Assembly: GCA_943370175.1 (NCBI GenBank)
Contig: CALRPU020000009.1
Coordinates: forward strand, 1 to 64,000
Direction of reading: 5' to 3'
Source of the DNA: Ideonella_A intermedia_A
GTDB taxonomy: Bacteria > Pseudomonadota > Gammaproteobacteria > Burkholderiales > Burkholderiaceae_C
Length of the DNA: 64,000 nucleotides
Position 1 is the first letter of the stretch. Every line of letters begins with the position of its first letter. The notes beneath the pieces are model-generated. The model saw nothing but the letters and a program-made list of their open reading frames with translations. It did no database searches and was not told the DNA's origin. This document shows positions 8,773 to 17,873 of the stretch, piece by piece. Both the position numbers and the translations under genes were made by a program.

Positions 8773-8931
8773 GGCAGACCTCTTTCAACGCGGTGGTAAC
8801 AACTGCAAATTTTCGCGCAGACCGGCGCCCAAGGCCATGCCCCGGGCGCTGCTGGACGCATCCGTTTGCCACGGACGCCAGCTTCTTCACGGTCGAACTG
8901 CACAAGTGCGCTCGGACGCGCCGAGGCCGGC

Positions 8932-11900
8932 TCAGGGCTTCACGTCCAGCTGGCGTTGCTCGAACAGGTAGTCGCTGCCCGCCTGGTGGCCGGCTGCCGA
9001 CGCGGACCCGTAGCGCGGGCGTTGCGGCAGCTCGCGCGCCACGGCGAAGCGCACGCGCTCAAACAAATTGCCGCCCGGCTGCCAGGTCGCGACCCGCTGC
9101 AGGTTGTTCATCAGGCTGAAAGCGAACGGCGAATGGCCCTGCTTGCCTTCGTCGAACACCGGCTCATTGCCGCCCGAGGACATGACCACGACGGCCTTGC
9201 GGTTGAGCACCTCGTTCGGGTTGACGTTGTTGCCCAGGGCGCGGATGCGTTCGTCAACCAGTGAGCCCGAATAGCAGCTGTCCGAAATCAGCGCCACTTG
9301 CGACGCCCCCATCTGGCCGACGATCCGGGTGATGTCGGCATTGGACAGCCACGTTTGCGGGCGCTTGGCGTCGCTGTCGGCCAGTTGCCAATAGCCCAGG
9401 TTCGTCGTCTGCACCAGTTCACCGTGGCCGGCGTAGTACACGACGATCGAGTCCTTGGGCCCGGCCTCCACCGCCAGGCGGGTCAGCGTGCGCACCACCT
9501 GCGCCTTGGTGGCGTTTTCCAGCACGACCGTTTCGTAGCCCAGCGAGGTTTCCAGCACCTGGCTCAGCGCGCGGGCGTCGTTGACGGCGTTCTCAAGCTG
9601 CGGGATCGTGGTGTCCGTGTAGCGGTTCACGCCGATGACGACCGCGATCTTGCGCTCGATCTGCGGCAGCGCCGCGGTGCGCACGCGGCGCGCCACCGAC
9701 GCGAACGGCGACGGCACCGTCGCGGCCGCCACGACCGGGGCGGGCGCGGTGACCGGGGCAGGCACCGGCGCCTGGGCGGGCTTGACCTCGACCGACGGCG
9801 CCGCGGCGGGGGCAGGTGAGGGCGCAGGGGCCGGGCTCGGGGCCGTCAACACGGGCGCCAAAGCCTGTCCTGGTTGCACCCCGGCCGAGGCGCGGGCCAC
9901 CAGGGCCTTGGCCTTCAGGTCGGGGGTGATCAGGCAGGTCCCGTTGTCGGCCTCTTCCATGCTTTGGCAGGGCGGCAAGTCGGCCAGGCCAGGATCGGCC
10001 TCCAGGCGCTTGATGGCATCGGAGAACAGGGCTTTCTTGTAGGCGTCGCGGGCCGACAGCAGCGTGGTCAGCGCGTCCGACGACATGTCCGTCACCGGAA
10101 CGCTGCGGAACAGCGCCCCCTGGTTCAGGTAATTGCCCCGCAAGGTGGCCATCACGTCGTGCACCCGGCCTTCACCTGGGCTGGAGAAGCTGGGCCGCAG
10201 CGTCACCGCCGCCAGGCTTTGCTGGCTGGACGTGGTGCTGCTTTCGTTGCGGTCGCTGGCGGCCAGGCCGGTGATGGTCAGGGCCGTGCCATTGCCCCCG
10301 GCCTGGACGATCCGGTAGTTGGGCGCCACCAGGCCATTGCCACCGGTGATGGCGTACTGGCCTGCCGGCGAGGTGGCGGTGGCTGGCGTGGTGAAGACCA
10401 GCTGGCCACTGGTGGCGGTGGCCAGGGTTTCGCCGGCCACGAAGCCATCAACCCGCCCGCTGAGCGCCGGCACCGGGGCACCGACCAGCTTGAGCGCCGG
10501 CAAGGCGCTCACCGTCAAGGTGGCCGGTGTGATCGATGCGCTGCTCAGTACCGTGCCGCCGGCCAGCGGGCTGGCGGTGGCGGCCAGGGCGCTGGCCCCG
10601 CCGTCGCTGGCGCCGGGTCCTCCGGTGCGGGTCACCTGCGTGGCCGGCAGCACGTAATTGCTGGCCAGCCCGCCGTTGCTGCCATCGCCGAAGGTGACCT
10701 CCACCGTCACGGGCTTGTTGTTGCCAACGTCCTTGGTGTTGAAACGGCCGCTGGCCGTGGCGGTCAGGGTCTCGTTGCCCACCAGGCCTTGCAGGGCGCC
10801 CAGCGTGACCGTGGCCACGGTGGTGCCGTCGTAGACCTTGTCGGCGATGCCAAGCGAGGCCAGTGTCAGGGCCTTGGGCGTGATGTCGGCGCGGGTGGTG
10901 GCGCTGGGGGCGAGGGTGTAGTTGCTGGCGAGGCCGCCATTGGCGCCATTGGCGAGTGCGGTGGTGACTGTGACCACTTTGCTGGTGCCGGCGTCCTTGG
11001 TGTCGAAGTTGCCGCTGGCGTTGACGGTCAATTGCTCACTGCCGACCAGGCCCTGCAGCCCGCCCACGCTGACGCTGGCCACGGTGTTGCCGTCGTAGAC
11101 CTTGTTGGCGGCGCTGACGCCCGCAAGGGTCAGCGACTTGGGCGTGATGTCGGCCGTGGCGGCGGTGGTGGTGCTGCCCAGCCGGTAGTTGCTGGCCAGG
11201 CCGCTGCCATTGACCAGGCTCAGGCCGGCGACTGTGACCGTCTTGCCCGTCCCGGCGTCCTTGGTGTCGAAGTTCGCGCTGCCGACGTTGAAGCCGAGCG
11301 TTTCGCCCGTCACCAGCCCGCTCAAGCTGCCAGCCGACCCGAGGGTGGCCGTCGTGTTGCCGTCGTACACCTTGTTGTTCGCGGTGGCGCCGGTCACATT
11401 GACCACACGCTGCAGGATCGTGCCCGCACCGCTGGCGGTGGTCGGCAGCGTGTAGTTGCGCAAGTCGGTGCTGCCCACCGGTGTGAACTGCCCCGGTGCG
11501 AGCGAGGCCGTGACGACGCGGTTGCCCGCGTTGGCGCTGTCGTACCGGCCCGCCGTCTGTGTGACGACCGCGCTGTCGCCGCTTGCAAATCCGGTGAGGG
11601 TGAAATTCGCGGGGTTCAGCGTGGCCGACGTGGTGCCATCGTAGGTCTTCGTCGGGTTGCCGGCGATGCCTGCCAGCACCGCGTTCAAGGCCAGGGGCGT
11701 CACGACCAGCGTGCCGTTGACGTAGTTGATGCTGTAGTTGCGGGGGTCGAAGCTGCCGCCCGTCGCGTTGCTGGCCACGATCGCGTACGGGCCCCCGGCC
11801 ACCGACGCCGTGGCGGCGGCGCCCGCGCTGGTCAGGTTGACGCTGCCGACGGTCTCACTGCCGCGCAGGCCCGTGGCGATGAACTCGGTGCCCACGAACG

Positions 11901-14900
11901 CCAGCGTCGAGCCAAAGGACTTGCTGGCGTCGTTGGCGGTCACCGTCAGCGGCGCCGGCGTGATGTTGGCGGTGGTGATGGTGGTCGGGGCCAACGTGTA
12001 GTTGCTGGTCAGGCCGCCGTTGCTGCCGTTGCCCGCCAGCACCGTGACGGTCACGGCCTTGTTGCTGCCGACGTCCTGGGTGTCGAAGTTGCCGTTCAGC
12101 GTGGTCGACAGCGTTTCGCTGCCCACCAGACCGTTCAGCGTGCCCCCGCTGACGCTGGCCACCGTGTTGCCGTCGTAAACCTTGTTCGCAGCGGCCACGC
12201 CGGTCAGCGTCAGCGCCTTGGGCGTGATGTTCGCGGTGGTGGTGACGGTGCTCGGGGTCACCTGGTAGTTGGACGCCAGGCCAGTGCCGTTGCTCAACAC
12301 CACGCTGCCCAGTGTCACGGTCTTGCCGGTGCCGGCGTCCTTGGTGTCGAAGCTGCCGGTGGCGCTGTTGCCCAGGGTTTCAAGGCCCACCAGGCCCTGC
12401 AGGCCGCCCACCGTCACCGCCGCGGTCGTGGTTCCGTCATAGGTCTTGTTGGCGGCCGTGATCGACGACACCGTCAGGGATTTCGGCGTGATGTCGGCCG
12501 CGGTGGTCACCGCGGCGGGCGCCACGTAGTTGCTGGCCAGGCCGCCGTTGCTGCCGTTGCCCAGGGTCGTGTTGACGGTGACCGCCTTGCCGGTGCCAGC
12601 GTCCTTGGTGTCGAAGCTGCCGTTGAAGGTGGTCACCAGCGTTTGCGTGCCCACCAGGCCGACCAGGCTGCCGCCGCTCACCGAGGCCACTGCGTTGCCG
12701 TCGTACACCTTGTTGGTGGCCGTCGCGCCGCTCAGGGTGAGCGGCTTCGGCGTGATGTTGGCCGACCCGCTGATGGCGGGGTTCGACAGCGTGTAGTTGC
12801 TGGCGAGGCCCGTGCCATTCTGCAGCGTGCTGCTGCCGCTCACCGCGACGCCGACACCGGCGTTGCTGTTGGCGAACTGGTAGTTGTCCGCAAAGGTGAG
12901 CGTTTCGCCGGCCACAGTGCCGGTGTAGTCGGTGCGAACGAGCTGCGCGGTGGTCGTGCCGTCGTAGACCTTGTTCGAGAAACCAGAGACGACCTGGGTC
13001 ACGGTGGCCGGGGTGATGTTGCCACTCAGCCCGCTCGTCACGCCGTAGCCCAGCACCGGGATGCCGCCGGTGTCGACCACCCTCAGCGCCGACGCCGCCA
13101 GGGCGATGGGCTTGTTGTTGCCGGCGTTCTTGTCGCTGTAGGTGCCCGTGGCCCCGGCGGCCAGCTGCACCACATCGCCATCGCGTTGGCCGCTGATCGT
13201 GGGGGCGAACCCCGCTGGGAAGGTGGCGGTGTTGTTGCCGTCGTAGACCTTGTTGATGCCGCTGGCCGCCACCGTGATCGACGGTGCCTCGGTGTAGAGC
13301 AGGCCGTTGCCGGTGGTGGGCGTCAATGCATTGGCCTCGCCGAAGCGGGCGTTGTACTGTTTGAAGGCCGCCACCAGGCCACCGGCCGTGACCGCGCCGG
13401 TGTTCTGCCCGTAGACCAGCCAGCGGCCGCCGGCGGTTGGGGTGTCCAGGGACGTGGCACCGGCCTGGTTGGTGAATTGCGTGGTGTTGGCCGAACTGCT
13501 GCCCGCCACCACGATGGCGTCGCCCGTCGCGTTGGACGTGAGCACGTTGCCGCTGACGAGGGTCACTTTGTCGGACAGCAGCCGGATGCTGCCGCCCACC
13601 TTGGCCGCGGCGTTGATCGAAGCCGAGTTGTTGCCGCGCAGCACCAGGCCACCGGTGCCGGTGGCGATGGTCACACCGCTGGTCAGGCGCAGCGACGGCA
13701 GGGACCCCAAGCCGGCATTGTTGGTGCCGGTCACGCTGATCGACGCACCGCCGGTGGCCTCCAGCGTCGGCAGGGAGCCGCCATACTGGCCGATGTCGAC
13801 CCCCGCGTTCTGGAAAATGAGTTCCGCGGTGGGTGAGAAGTTGTTCCAGGTGCTGGTGCCCTCGATCTGCAAGGACCCGCCGGGCGCGCTGCCCACCACG
13901 GCGACCCGGCTGCCGAAGTCGACGCGCACGCCAGTGCCCGAGGAGGTGCCCCGGATCGACACGCCGTCCAGGCCCTCGACGGTGGAGAAGTTGCCGATCG
14001 CCACGCCAAAAGCCGAGCCGTTGTCCGGCTGGCTGGTGGCCGTGCCGCTGATGTCGACGGTCGAGCCGCGCACCTGACTGCCTGAAATGTCCACACCGGC
14101 CACGGTCCCGAAGACCGCGGTGGCCACCCCGGTGCCGGTCAGCGTGACCTTGCCCGTGCCCGCGGCGATCGACGAGCTGGACAAGTAGATGGCCCGCCCC
14201 GCAATGAATTCGTCGCTGTTGTAGTTGGTGCCGGTGGCGAGCACATCGCCGCCGCGGGTGGAAATGGTGGAGCTGGTGATCTGAACGTTGCCAAAGCCAC
14301 CTTGGGCGGCCCGCAAGGACACCGACATCGGGGCCCCCGTGCTGGCAATGGTCGACCCGGTGACGATGATGTTGCGGTTGGCCAGCAGGCTCAGGCTCAC
14401 CGGCACCGCGGGCGCCGCCGTCAGGTTGGCCCGGTCGACCCGGATGTCGCCGTTCTCCGTGCCCGCCGTGCCGGTCGACACGACCACGTTGTTGCCGCTG
14501 TTCAGCACGTTGATGATGTCGCTGGCGGCGATCTGCGCGCCGGTGCCGGTGGCGGTCCAGGTGCCCGGCGCGGCGAAGCTCACGCCCACGGTGTCGACTG
14601 GCCCGGTGATGGTCAGGTCGAAGGGGTCGAGCAACCAGGTGCCGGCCCGCCCGTTGACGGCGGTGGCGTCCATCTGCGCGGGCCGGGCGTCGATCCAGCC
14701 ACCGGAGGTTTCGACGAACCCGCCGTTGCCCCCGCTGGCGGCACCGCGGGCACTGAAGTGGCCGTAGGCGCGCGTGGCGAGGTCGCCCCAAAGGATGATG
14801 CGGCCGCCGTTGCCGTGCAGGCCAGGCGTGCCGCCCAGGCCGTCGGCGTGCAGGTGGGCGTCCTGCCCGACGTAGACCGATTCGGCGTTGCGCACGCTCG

Positions 14901-16080
14901 GGTCGCGGCCGCCTTCGCCGCCCCCCACCAGCACCTGGCCGCCCGAGGCGCCGGACACGTCCACCCGGGCCGCGTCGAACAGGCCCACGCGCTGGCCGAG
15001 CACGCTCACCTGCCCGCCCCGGTCGGTGCGGCCCGTCGCCAGCACATCGCCTCGGACCACGGTGGTGCCGATGCGGCCGCTGTCCAGGCTGATGCGCCCG
15101 CCGCGTGTGCCGGATGCGCTGGTCACGCTGCCGTTGGCCAGGTTCAGCGATTGCGTGGCGGTGATCGTGACCTCCCCGGCGGCGTTGGTGCCCAGGCTGT
15201 CGGCCCGCACCACGCCTTGCTGGTTGACCACCGCGGCGTGCACGTCGATGGCGCCGCTGGCGGCTGTCAGCGTGCCCAGGTTCAGGGCCTCGCCGGCCGG
15301 GGCGTTGACGCGCAAGCGCAAGTTGGGCGAGCCGGTGTCGACGAGGTCGACGCTGCGGCCGGCGGCCAGCATCAGCTGGCCGCCCTGGGCCTCGATGACG
15401 CCTTCGTTGCGCACATCGCCGCCGATCAGCGCGATGTGGCCGCCCAGGCTGCTGCGCAATTCGCCCTGGTTGACGACCGCCGCGGCAGGGCCGCCCGGAT
15501 CGGCCAGGAATTGGTAGCGGCCACCCAGCCAGTCGGCATTGCTCAGGCCCAAGGTGGACGCCACGAGGCCCGCCACGTCCACGCGCGCGCCCTGGCCGAA
15601 CAGCACGCCGTTCGGGTTGAGCAGCCACACGCGCCCGTTGCTGGTGAGGCTGCCGAGGATGCTGGACGGGTCGTTGCCCGTCACCCGGTTGAGCACCTGG
15701 CTGGCGCTGTTCGGCTGTGCGAAGTGCACGCCGGCGCCGCTTCCGATTGAAAAACTCTGCCAATTGAGGATCGTGTTGGCCGTGTTCGTGACGGTCATCT
15801 GGCCGCCGTTCGTCACGGCCTTGGCTTGGCCGTTCACCACCGTCATGCCACTGGGCAACACCGGCGGCGTCACTTGCGCGAGCGCCAGCCCCGCGCCACC
15901 GGGCCACGGGTGCACCAGCGCCACGGCGGCCAGCGCCAACGCGAGGGGTCGCAGGCAAAAGCGCGGCGAGCGCCGTTGCACTTTGCCCAACGGCCTGCGG
16001 GTGGGCGGCGTCGCGCGGCCAGCGGTGCGCGGTGTGGCTGGGGTGGTGTTGGTGGTGTCGGGGCGGAAGGGGGCGGTCAT
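8932..16080 (-). CDS. Giant two-partner-secretion exoprotein (TpsA) with YDG/MBG repeats and a C-terminal caspase-like domain
   Basis: 2382 residues, starting at the ATG at 16080 behind a GAGGAC ribosome binding site, 35 bp after the TpsB stop. An extended signal peptide (about 1-69, ending LALAQ) precedes a TPS/haemagglutination activity domain with SQVLNRVTG and LLNPNGVLFGQG. Beta-helical sequence follows, then nine YDG-type repeats (consensus NKVYDGNT) interleaved with MBG-like domains, and a Pro/Ala-rich linker. The last 250 residues form a peptidase C14 (caspase-like) domain starting KIAVVIGVNRY. It has His2219 in YYAGHGE and Cys2269 in SDSCYSG, so the catalytic dyad is intact. The TPS system would export the protein to the cell surface. 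Adhesin-like repeats together with a surface caspase-type protease domain are unusual. Substrate and activation are unknown. Confidence 0.92.
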   Translation of the reverse strand: MTAPFRPDTTNTTPATPRTAGRATPPTRRPLGKVQRRSPRFCLRPLALALAAVALVHPWPGGAGLALAQVTPPVLPSGMTVVNGQAKAVTNGGQMTVTNTANTILNWQSFSIGSGAGVHFAQPNSASQVLNRVTGNDPSSILGSLTSNGRVWLLNPNGVLFGQGARVDVAGLVASTLGLSNADWLGGRYQFLADPGGPAAAVVNQGELRSSLGGHIALIGGDVRNEGVIEAQGGQLMLAAGRSVDLVDTGSPNLRLRVNAPAGEALNLGTLTAASGAIDVHAAVVNQQGVVRADSLGTNAAGEVTITATQSLNLANGSVTSASGTRGGRISLDSGRIGTTVVRGDVLATGRTDRGGQVSVLGQRVGLFDAARVDVSGASGGQVLVGGGEGGRDPSVRNAESVYVGQDAHLHADGLGGTPGLHGNGGRIILWGDLATRAYGHFSARGAASGGNGGFVETSGGWIDARPAQMDATAVNGRAGTWLLDPFDLTITGPVDTVGVSFAAPGTWTATGTGAQIAASDIINVLNSGNNVVVSTGTAGTENGDIRVDRANLTAAPAVPVSLSLLANRNIIVTGSTIASTGAPMSVSLRAAQGGFGNVQITSSTISTRGGDVLATGTNYNSDEFIAGRAIYLSSSSIAAGTGKVTLTGTGVATAVFGTVAGVDISGSQVRGSTVDISGTATSQPDNGSAFGVAIGNFSTVEGLDGVSIRGTSSGTGVRVDFGSRVAVVGSAPGGSLQIEGTSTWNNFSPTAELIFQNAGVDIGQYGGSLPTLEATGGASISVTGTNNAGLGSLPSLRLTSGVTIATGTGGLVLRGNNSASINAAAKVGGSIRLLSDKVTLVSGNVLTSNATGDAIVVAGSSSANTTQFTNQAGATSLDTPTAGGRWLVYGQNTGAVTAGGLVAAFKQYNARFGEANALTPTTGNGLLYTEAPSITVAASGINKVYDGNNTATFPAGFAPTISGQRDGDVVQLAAGATGTYSDKNAGNNKPIALAASALRVVDTGGIPVLGYGVTSGLSGNITPATVTQVVSGFSNKVYDGTTTAQLVRTDYTGTVAGETLTFADNYQFANSNAGVGVAVSGSSTLQNGTGLASNYTLSNPAISGSANITPKPLTLSGATATNKVYDGNAVASVSGGSLVGLVGTQTLVTTFNGSFDTKDAGTGKAVTVNTTLGNGSNGGLASNYVAPAAVTTAADITPKSLTVSSITAANKTYDGTTTAAVTVGGLQGLVGLETLGNSATGSFDTKDAGTGKTVTLGSVVLSNGTGLASNYQVTPSTVTTTANITPKALTLTGVAAANKVYDGNTVASVSGGTLNGLVGSETLSTTLNGNFDTQDVGSNKAVTVTVLAGNGSNGGLTSNYTLAPTTITTANITPAPLTVTANDASKSFGSTLAFVGTEFIATGLRGSETVGSVNLTSAGAAATASVAGGPYAIVASNATGGSFDPRNYSINYVNGTLVVTPLALNAVLAGIAGNPTKTYDGTTSATLNPANFTLTGFASGDSAVVTQTAGRYDSANAGNRVVTASLAPGQFTPVGSTDLRNYTLPTTASGAGTILQRVVNVTGATANNKVYDGNTTATLGSAGSLSGLVTGETLGFNVGSANFDTKDAGTGKTVTVAGLSLVNGSGLASNYRLGSTTTAATADITPKSLTLAGVSAANKVYDGNTVASVSVGGLQGLVGSEQLTVNASGNFDTKDAGTSKVVTVTTALANGANGGLASNYTLAPSATTRADITPKALTLASLGIADKVYDGTTVATVTLGALQGLVGNETLTATASGRFNTKDVGNNKPVTVEVTFGDGSNGGLASNYVLPATQVTRTGGPGASDGGASALAATASPLAGGTVLSSASITPATLTVSALPALKLVGAPVPALSGRVDGFVAGETLATATSGQLVFTTPATATSPAGQYAITGGNGLVAPNYRIVQAGGNGTALTITGLAASDRNESSTTSSQQSLAAVTLRPSFSSPGEGRVHDVMATLRGNYLNQGALFRSVPVTDMSSDALTTLLSARDAYKKALFSDAIKRLEADPGLADLPPCQSMEEADNGTCLITPDLKAKALVARASAGVQPGQALAPVLTAPSPAPAPSPAPAAAPSVEVKPAQAPVPAPVTAPAPVVAAATVPSPFASVARRVRTAALPQIERKIAVVIGVNRYTDTTIPQLENAVNDARALSQVLETSLGYETVVLENATKAQVVRTLTRLAVEAGPKDSIVVYYAGHGELVQTTNLGYWQLADSDAKRPQTWLSNADITRIVGQMGASQVALISDSCYSGSLVDERIRALGNNVNPNEVLNRKAVVVMSSGGNEPVFDEGKQGHSPFAFSLMNNLQRVATWQPGGNLFERVRFAVARELPQRPRYGSASAAGHQAGSDYLFEQRQLDVKP
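10800..13270 (-). repeat. Nine YDG-type repeat units inside the TpsA gene
   Basis: Nine degenerate in-frame copies of a unit of roughly 80-90 codons, each marked by NKVYDGNT or a close variant (on the + strand, variants of CCGTCGTAGACCTTGTT). The marks lie near 13,235, 12,960, 12,700, 12,440, 12,170, 11,640, 11,360, 11,090 and 10,830. An MBG-like domain without the YDG signature interrupts the series at about 11,700-11,950. Units share long nucleotide stretches, so recombination could change the copy number. Confidence 0.85.
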
Positions 16081-16115
16081 GGCGTCCTCGATTGACAGCG
16101 GCAAGGCAGGCCGGG

Positions 16116-17732
16116 TCAGAAGCTGTAGCTCACCTGGAAGTGAGCGCGGGTGTCGTGGCGACCGGTGGTGGTGCCATCGCTCAGGGCGTGCGCCAGGTCC
16201 AGTCGCGCCTGCCACGGGCCCATGGCGTAGCGCAGACCGACGCCGGCCGAGGCGACCTTGCATTCCACCGCCAGCAGGCGGCACGGGGTGTCCAGCCGGT
16301 TGCTGACCCAGCCCGCGTCGAAAAAGCCAATGGCCCGCAGGCTGCCCTGGCCGAGGCCGACGAGGGCGGCCAGCTCGGGGCTGCGCAGCTCGATGGACGC
16401 CGAGGCGCCGCTGTCGCCGGTCAGCTCGCGCTCCTCGTAGCCGCGCACCGAGGCGCCGCCGCCAATGCCGAACTGCTCGCCCGACACCAGGCCGTGCGGG
16501 CTGAGCTGGCCCACCACGCGGGCCTGCATCTGCCATTGCTCGGCCACGGGAAACTGGCGGTAGAAGCTCAGCCGCACCAAGGTGTAGCGCGGCTGGGCAC
16601 CAGGGCGCACGAGCTGAAAGTTGGCGTCGCTGCTGTGACCGCCGCCGATTTGCAGGTTGTGCTGCAGGCCGATGGACGCGCCGAAGGCGTTCTCACCGCC
16701 CTTCTGGACGATGTATTCCACCGACACCGGCTGCACCGACACGCTTTCACCCGCGCCGCCGCAGGCGCCCGCCGGCAGACCGAGGATGGCGCAGTTGTTG
16801 ATGTAGTCCCGGTGGTCGAGGCCCACCACCACGCGCTGGTCGATTTCGCCCACCCGCGGGAGGTAACGGCTCAGCCGCAGTCCGGCGATGCGGCCTTTGC
16901 CCGTGAATTGCAGCGGGCCCGCCGCCGTGCCGGTGGTGCCGCCATCGACGTCCGAGTAGGCCGCGTAGGCGTCCAGCGCCATGCCCAGGTTGTAGAGGGG
17001 CACACGGTAGTTGGCGCTCAGCACGGCCACCGAACTGGGCTTTTCGGGGGCCATCTGGTACTGCATGCTCAGCACGTGGTCCAGGTCCCACAGCGAACTG
17101 CGCTGGAAGCCCACGCTGGCGCGAAGCCGCCCGGTGTTCTCGTTGCCGGTGTTGTCCAGGCCCAGCGTCCAGCGGGACGCGGCTTGTTCGTTGACTTCGA
17201 CCAGCGCTTCCACGGTGCCGGCGCTGCCGCCGGGCTGCAGCAGCACGTCGACGGTCTTGCCCGGGTTTTCGTTCGCGAGCTGAATTTGCGCGTCGATCTC
17301 GCGCACCTTGGGGGTTTCGCCCAGCCGCAGGCCCGGCAGGCTTGCGCGGACGTTCGCCTCGCTGTGGCGCTGCTGACCGGTGACCGTGATCTTGCTGAGC
17401 TTGCCCTCCAGCACCGTGATCAGCACCTGGCCCCCGGTGGCGGTTTGTTCGGGCAGGAAGGCCACCACCGCGCCGTAGCCGGCGTCGCGGTACAGGCCCT
17501 GCACCACCAGCGCCGCCTGCCTGAGCTCGTCCAGGCTGCGGTCGCCCAGGTAGGGCGCCAGCGCGGCGTCGATGGTGGCGGCGGGCAGCAGCGTGTTGCC
17601 GGTGACGGTGTAGGCCTTGACGGTCACCGTCGTCGGTGGGTTGGTCGTCTGGGCATGGACCGGGGCGTCGAGGAGGAACAGCGTGGCGGCAAGCGCCAAG
17701 GGGCCGAGGGCACGCTCGAAGGGGCGTTTCAT
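16116..17732 (-). CDS. Two-partner-secretion outer-membrane transporter TpsB (ShlB/FhaC/HecB family)
   Basis: 538 residues starting at the ATG at 17732, which has a GGAGA site 5 bp upstream and opens a typical signal peptide (MKRPFERALGPLALAATLFL, cleavage near VHAQ). An upstream in-frame ATG at 17756 would spoil the signal peptide. POTRA domains (about 35-190) precede a 16-strand barrel domain. The family's conserved loop motif VRGY (Arg430) appears in VRGYEERELTGDSG, and the chain ends in aromatic YSF, as expected for a barrel recognised by BAM. TpsB proteins recognise the TPS domain of their partner in the periplasm and move it to the cell surface. The partner gene begins 35 bp downstream, so the two form one operon. 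Confidence 0.93.
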   Translation of the reverse strand: MKRPFERALGPLALAATLFLLDAPVHAQTTNPPTTVTVKAYTVTGNTLLPAATIDAALAPYLGDRSLDELRQAALVVQGLYRDAGYGAVVAFLPEQTATGGQVLITVLEGKLSKITVTGQQRHSEANVRASLPGLRLGETPKVREIDAQIQLANENPGKTVDVLLQPGGSAGTVEALVEVNEQAASRWTLGLDNTGNENTGRLRASVGFQRSSLWDLDHVLSMQYQMAPEKPSSVAVLSANYRVPLYNLGMALDAYAAYSDVDGGTTGTAAGPLQFTGKGRIAGLRLSRYLPRVGEIDQRVVVGLDHRDYINNCAILGLPAGACGGAGESVSVQPVSVEYIVQKGGENAFGASIGLQHNLQIGGGHSSDANFQLVRPGAQPRYTLVRLSFYRQFPVAEQWQMQARVVGQLSPHGLVSGEQFGIGGGASVRGYEERELTGDSGASASIELRSPELAALVGLGQGSLRAIGFFDAGWVSNRLDTPCRLLAVECKVASAGVGLRYAMGPWQARLDLAHALSDGTTTGRHDTRAHFQVSYSF

Positions 17733-17873
17733 CAGGTCTCCAACGGGTAGGTCCAACAGTCAAGGTGGGCGGCCTCACGGCGCCCGCAACCCAGACCATA
17801 GCCCCGTTGGGTTGCACAAACAAGTCCACGCGCCCGGCTGGCGCTCAGCCAAACCGGCTCATGGTGCAACCTG

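Noticed and set aside
10800..13270. Regularly spaced similar segments that might suggest a CRISPR array
   Set aside because: The units are about 270 bp, in frame, and encode YDG-type protein repeats; there are no short identical repeats with unique spacers.
9874..13836. A forward-strand open frame of more than 1300 codons opposite the TpsA gene
   Set aside because: It is antisense to the repeat region of tpsA. Its translation is repetitive Gly/Arg/Val/Ala without domains, and high GC content keeps the frame free of stops. The reverse-strand frame has a signal peptide, known domains and a ribosome binding site.
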